Shown one piece after another: positions 60,275 to 64,000 of a stretch of 64,000 nucleotides of DNA. Each line of letters starts with the position of its first letter. The stretch's first letter is position 1. The stretch lies in the NCBI RefSeq assembly GCF_003369915.1, contig NC_046676.1:18520001-18584000 (forward strand), written 5' to 3'. The position numbers and the translations under genes are program-made. The notes below the pieces were generated by a model. That model worked only from the letters and a program-made list of their open reading frames with translations, did no database searches and had not been told where the DNA came from. Source of the DNA: Drosophila miranda (Eukaryota; Arthropoda; Insecta; Diptera; Drosophilidae).

Positions 60275-62276
60275 ATGGGAGACATTCTTAGCGTAAGTCA
60301 AAATCGGACTTTTATTGTTGACTATGCAGTTCGATTAAAGTCATACTTTTTAGAACTGTGACCTTTTCAAGAAACTGGGGATCGACAGCTCCAATCAATG
60401 GCTTCTCTACGACGAAAAACTGGAGAAGTTCTTTAAGCACCTGTCTGTGAGCATTACGGACTCCAACATCCTTACTGAGCGGGAGGTTCTGGAGCGCGAT
60501 GAAATGCAGCATCGCGCGAACTGCCTAACAGGGTCGGAGCTCCAACTTAAGCAGCAGGAGATCGAAGCGGAAAACCCTGGTCTGCTCACCCATACGCAGC
60601 AGGATGTGGATGCTCTGAGTGCGGTGGGGGCAGCGATTCAAGAGGCATCAGCAGACTATGCCTCACTAATTGAGAATATGGCGTTAGTGACCCAATGTCG
60701 CAGAAATGCTGCTCTATTAATTCTACATGGTTAATCTTTGCAGCAACACTAAACAAACTATAAATAATAACCTTATCGAGTTGGAATGTGCCGCTTCTGC
60801 ACTGCAAAACACGGAAAAGATTCTGTTAAGCGACTGCCAAGAAAAGGCCAAGCAGCTGGAAGAGATGCAGATTGAAAACTGCAAGGTGAGCAGCGAGGCC
60901 AAGAAGGCGTTCATATCAGAGCCGATGCCACAGCTCTTTATGCACCAGCTGCCGCTTGAGCATTACTTCCACAAATGCGACTCCTTCATGCAGTATTTTA
61001 CGCTCTATATTAAGGAGAACTTCAAAATCCAGGAGAATAATGAGTTCAGCACTGCTGAAGTGAATATCCTGCATGAGAAAGAAAAGTTGGAGAGCCTCGA
61101 GAGGGGGTCAGTAAGGGCTGTAATGATAGATGTCATAAATTAACGATTTCATTCCTTACAGCATCCAGTATTATGCACTCGCCTTCATCAAGAAGAAGGC
61201 TAAGGCCAAGGCAACTCAGGCCATTATAGACCACCTGGATCTTGGCGAGATCCATTGCCTGAGCGTAGCAGATATGTTACGGGAAACGCATGAGCTGCAG
61301 TTACTCAACATACATCATCTGAAAAATATCCACGACACACTCATGAACGACGTGACCAGCCTCGTCCAGCAGCACACCGAACAGCGCATCGAGCTGGTCC
61401 TGTATGAAAACACCAAAGAAAAGTTGCAGCGGGCCCTGCGACGGCGTGAAAGCGACCAGCAACTGACCAAAATCATATCAGATGCCTTGTCCAATGCGGA
61501 GCTGGTTTGGATCATCATCCAGTTGGACTTGGAGAAGAAGCGCAATTCTCTGGATAATTTCTCCGAGCCACTGTGTAGTCAGGCCCAGGCTACCTGGCAA
61601 CGAGTGCAGACTATGTGCTCCATCAACAGCAGTCACCAAGGCATCTGTTCCCAATTCTTGCAGGAGATTGCCAGCCAGCTTGCGGCACATCTTGGCCACA
61701 ATATTCGGGCTAGCGAGGCCAAGAGTTGTCTCTATGAGTATGAAAAGTTTGGCCGTCTACTTTCGAACGCTTTTCAGAGCATGCTTAACAGAAAGTCCTG
61801 TGTCACCGCCCAGGATCAGCTGTCGGAACTGTGAGTAAATGAAAAATTCTTGTGGATGGTAATCACGTACTATTCATTTCTAGCAAACGTCTGGAGCAAA
61901 CCCTAAGCCCCTACGTCTATGATTCCCCCCTGGAGCAGCCCATGTTAGATAATGTTCGCTATTTGTATGCAATATACAGTGTTACTCAGGAGCAGACTCG
62001 TCTCGATGAGAAAGCACGACATCTACGAACTGAATTTCAGGAGAACATCGTGGGGCGCATGGTAAGTTGGGTCGTCCCAGCGCCTAAATATCACTGATTT
62101 CTTGATTTCAGGAGAGAGACAAGTTCTGGCGCTACAAAATGCTTCTATGGATATGGTTCCTCAGGGAGCCCCAGCGCATGCTCTATGCCATCGACGAGGT
62201 GAAGAAGGGAGCGGCAAAGGTTGCCGCTTTAACCAGCAACCTGCGCCGACCCGGCGGAGGGCTTCAGCGCAAATGA
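60275..62276 (+). CDS. dgt3: Augmin complex subunit Dgt3 (HAUS3 homologue)
   Basis: This subunit of the augmin complex recruits gamma-tubulin to spindle microtubules for branching nucleation. Six exons fit in phase: 60,275-60,292; 60,354-60,682; 60,744-61,106; 61,162-61,830; 61,884-62,061; 62,112-62,276 (573 aa). It starts MGDILSNCDLFKKLGI. The N-terminal block, with LEKFFKHLSVSITDSNILTE, matches the HAUS3 N-terminus (WFCGNVNEQNVLSERE-like). Most of the rest is helical coiled coil (LNNLIELECAASALQNTEK-type heptads, QERDKFWRYKML). It ends with a basic tail, LRRPGGGLQRK. AATAAA is at 62,306-62,311. The donor at 60,682 (GC|gttagt) is weaker than usual but restores the frame. I am confident because of family similarity and its adjacency to Prosα3. 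Confidence 0.88.
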
Positions 62277-62305
62277 ATCCGATCATTGCCATTTAAATAT
62301 TAATG

Positions 62306-62311
62306 AATAAA
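62306..62311 (+). terminator. polyadenylation signal of dgt3
   Basis: AATAAA lies 30 bp after the dgt3 stop codon. Confidence 0.65.
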
Positions 62312-62621
62312 TTATGAATTCTTTTATACGGGATGCACGATATGAAATTGAAGGTCCATAAGCAGATACACGAAATCCACCATGCAGACGCATTAATTGC
62401 CGGCGGCACGCGACAACGTTTCCAAGCGATTGCTATTCAAGAGCCGCCAAGGAGCAACAAGTGAAACCATAAAACCATGTCTCTTGCTCGCTTAACCTAG
62501 ACCCATTCACATTCCCATTTCCATTCCCCTTGGCCAGTAATTCGCGGGCCTCGTCCCATTGGCCAAACGAAATCGTATAGGGGTTCGGTTCGTGCCTGTC
62601 TGCCGAAGGGGTTTCATTGCC

Positions 62622-62658
62622 TATAAAAGGACGGGCAGCGTTCGCCTGTGGCTCATTC
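62622..62658 (+). promoter_or_regulatory. TATA box and initiator of the guanylate cyclase gene
   Basis: TATAAAAG at 62,622-62,629 is followed by TCATTC at 62,653-62,658, whose A (62,655) lies 33 bp from the first T of the TATA box. This is a classic regulated fly core promoter. It is about 490 bp upstream of the putative start codon, so an untranslated leader or 5' intron lies between. Confidence 0.6.
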
Positions 62659-63148
62659 GATGTTCGTCTTTCGCGACAGATTTCTCTCAAAATCCTTCGG
62701 TAATTAACAACTGGAAAACAATGAAAAACAGTAAAGTGTTTCAAAGATATGAACTTTAAATTGTTCAGAAAACACCCAGCTACTGGCAATCAAGTGTCCT
62801 TAAAGTTTAAGTTTAAACGTTATATAGATAAAACCAACAAGTTCAAATCGGCGTTGTTTTTGTTTAAAGCATCAAGTGGATAATGAAATGATTTGCGAGT
62901 CATTACGCTTTGTTGTTGCTATAATTTGAATTAATTTCAAATTTGTATGTAGCCCCAGGGCCCTTGAAAGTCGAGTAAAACTCGCAATGTAACGCAAAAT
63001 GAATTCAAGTTTTGGCTCCGAATTTCGGGTTGAATGAGTCAAATTGAATCAGTTTAATGGAAGGAATTAGTGTGTGTGTGCGTGCGATTATGAGGAATAG
63101 CCATTCATTTTGGGAAACCATTCTTCCAGTTCTTTGGCAGCTCCACAA

Positions 63149-63847
63149 TATGCATCTGTTGCTCCGAATCAGCGTCCATATTCTCTACCTGATGCTGGCC
63201 GACTCCTTCAGCACCCACAAAAATGCTAAGCGCAACGAGATCGATTCCTGGGAGGACCTGAACAAAGAGATTAGCTTCGATACGACCACCACGGTAGTTG
63301 TCAACGAAACGGGCGATATTCCTTCCAAGATGTTCGAGCGGACAAGAGATCCGAAGCACCACCAGATGGGTCGCATGACTGAGACCGAGGCCGAATTCAG
63401 CCAGATGCGTGTCTACAATGTGGGCGTGCTGATGGCCTCCCACTTGGGTAAGCGACTTACCAGCTAGGGATTCGATTGATTCGGCCAGCACTGCCCGCAG
63501 ATTCACCATTCGATCTGGAGCGCTGCGGACCGGCCGTGGACCTGGCCTTGGATCAGATAAATAAGGTCTTCTTGCGACCCCACAACATTACGCTCGTAAA
63601 GAAGAAGGCCAGGTGAGTAGACAGAGTCTTCTGCCTGCCGCCGCCACTCTCCTACCGCATTCCTCCCCTGTCTGTCTTAAGTTATCCATCCTGCTCGGGC
63701 GCACGGGCACCCGGACTGGCTGCAGACATGCACTTCCAGGACGACGTCATCGCTTTCATTGGACCAGCCTGTGCATTCGCCCTTGAGCCGGTGGCTCGTC
63801 TAGCCGCCTACTGGAACACCCCCATCATCACGGGCATGGGGGATCAG
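63149..63847 (+). CDS. CG3216: receptor guanylate cyclase, N-terminal extracellular part (continues beyond window)
   Basis: The first three coding exons I can see are about 63,149-63,447, 63,501-63,612 and 63,682-63,847, joined in phases 1 and 2. The rest of the gene lies past the window end. The start is uncertain: MHLLLRISVHILYLMLADSF (63,149) gives a good signal peptide, and in-frame ATGs also exist at 63,057 and 63,090. The encoded region is an ANF-receptor (periplasmic-binding-like) ligand domain: YNVGVLMASHL, FDLERCGPAVDLALDQINKV, YPSCSGARAPGLAADM, VIAFIGPACAFALEPVARLA and YWNTPIITGMGDQ. These match natriuretic-peptide-receptor-type membrane guanylate cyclases, which make cGMP with an intracellular kinase-like and cyclase domain. 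The CG number is from memory, helped by adjacency to dgt3 (CG3221). Confidence 0.8.
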
Positions 63848-64000
63848 GTACGCGTAAGCCAAGACGACAGTGTAGCGATTTGCGTGTGGAGCTCGCACAG
63901 CATGCAGCTTTCAATAATGCGGAACTGGCTTACTCCCCCCTCCCACACGCTGTTTGAGGCAATCACATTTAGCCCTCTTAATTGTCGTACGCTTGACATT
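63848..64000 (+). other. intron of the guanylate cyclase gene
   Basis: Begins with gtacgcg after GGGGATCAG and runs to the window end without an obvious acceptor. Confidence 0.6.

Overview
The window is eukaryotic nuclear DNA from a fruit fly. It has short spliced exons with GT-AG introns, long CAG/CTG (polyQ) runs, CA and GA microsatellites, and host genes of clearly Drosophila type. The recognisable genes (NDUFA11/ND-B14.7, ric3, an RMND5-type CTLH E3, a U2SURP/SR140 homologue, a CDK5RAP3 homologue, proteasome alpha-4, the augmin subunit Dgt3 and a receptor guanylate cyclase) match a neighbourhood that I associate, from memory, with polytene region 57 of Muller element C in D. melanogaster. 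The dispersed Helentron-like repeat family resembles elements known from the obscura group, so an obscura-group species is my best guess. I could not test this.

Layout. 1-17.6 kb: gene-poor DNA with simple repeats and no coding exon I can support, probably intergenic or intronic regulatory DNA; one Helentron-like copy lies at 2.2-3.2 kb. 17.65-18.3 kb (-): complex I subunit ND-B14.7. 19.35-24.44 kb (-): ric3, the acetylcholine-receptor chaperone, reconstructed as ten exons (525 aa) with an alternative short C-terminus. 24.4-27.7 kb: intergenic, with degenerate repeats. 27.74-29.05 kb (+): RMND5-type E3 in a single exon. 29.39-32.84 kb (-): U2SURP homologue with RRM, SURP, CID and an RS tail. 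33.02-35.05 kb (+): ZAD C2H2 zinc-finger protein. 35.50-37.83 kb (+): CDK5RAP3, with a LINE relic in intron 2. 39.58-45.06 kb (-): a large polyQ C2H2 zinc-finger factor, probably with a 5' leader extending to about 49.3 kb. 49.6-51.1 kb: AT-rich DNA with a hairpin and a decayed unidentified coding-like stretch. 51.2-57.1 kb: a fast-evolving island with two paralogous small cysteine-rich secreted-protein genes (-) flanking a long repeat-built secreted protein of unknown family (+), separated by Helentron-like copies. 58.93-59.86 kb (-): Prosalpha3, head-to-head with dgt3 (60.28-62.28 kb, +) across a short DRE-containing promoter. 62.6 kb to the end (+): TATA promoter and first extracellular exons of a receptor guanylate cyclase that runs off the window.

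The housekeeping genes serve respiration, splicing, proteolysis, UFMylation and spindle assembly and do not form one pathway. The most unusual part is the 51-58.6 kb island, where small secreted cysteine-rich proteins, an orphan tandem-repeat protein and repeated Helentron insertions sit together. I saw no LTR retroelement or other virus-like element.
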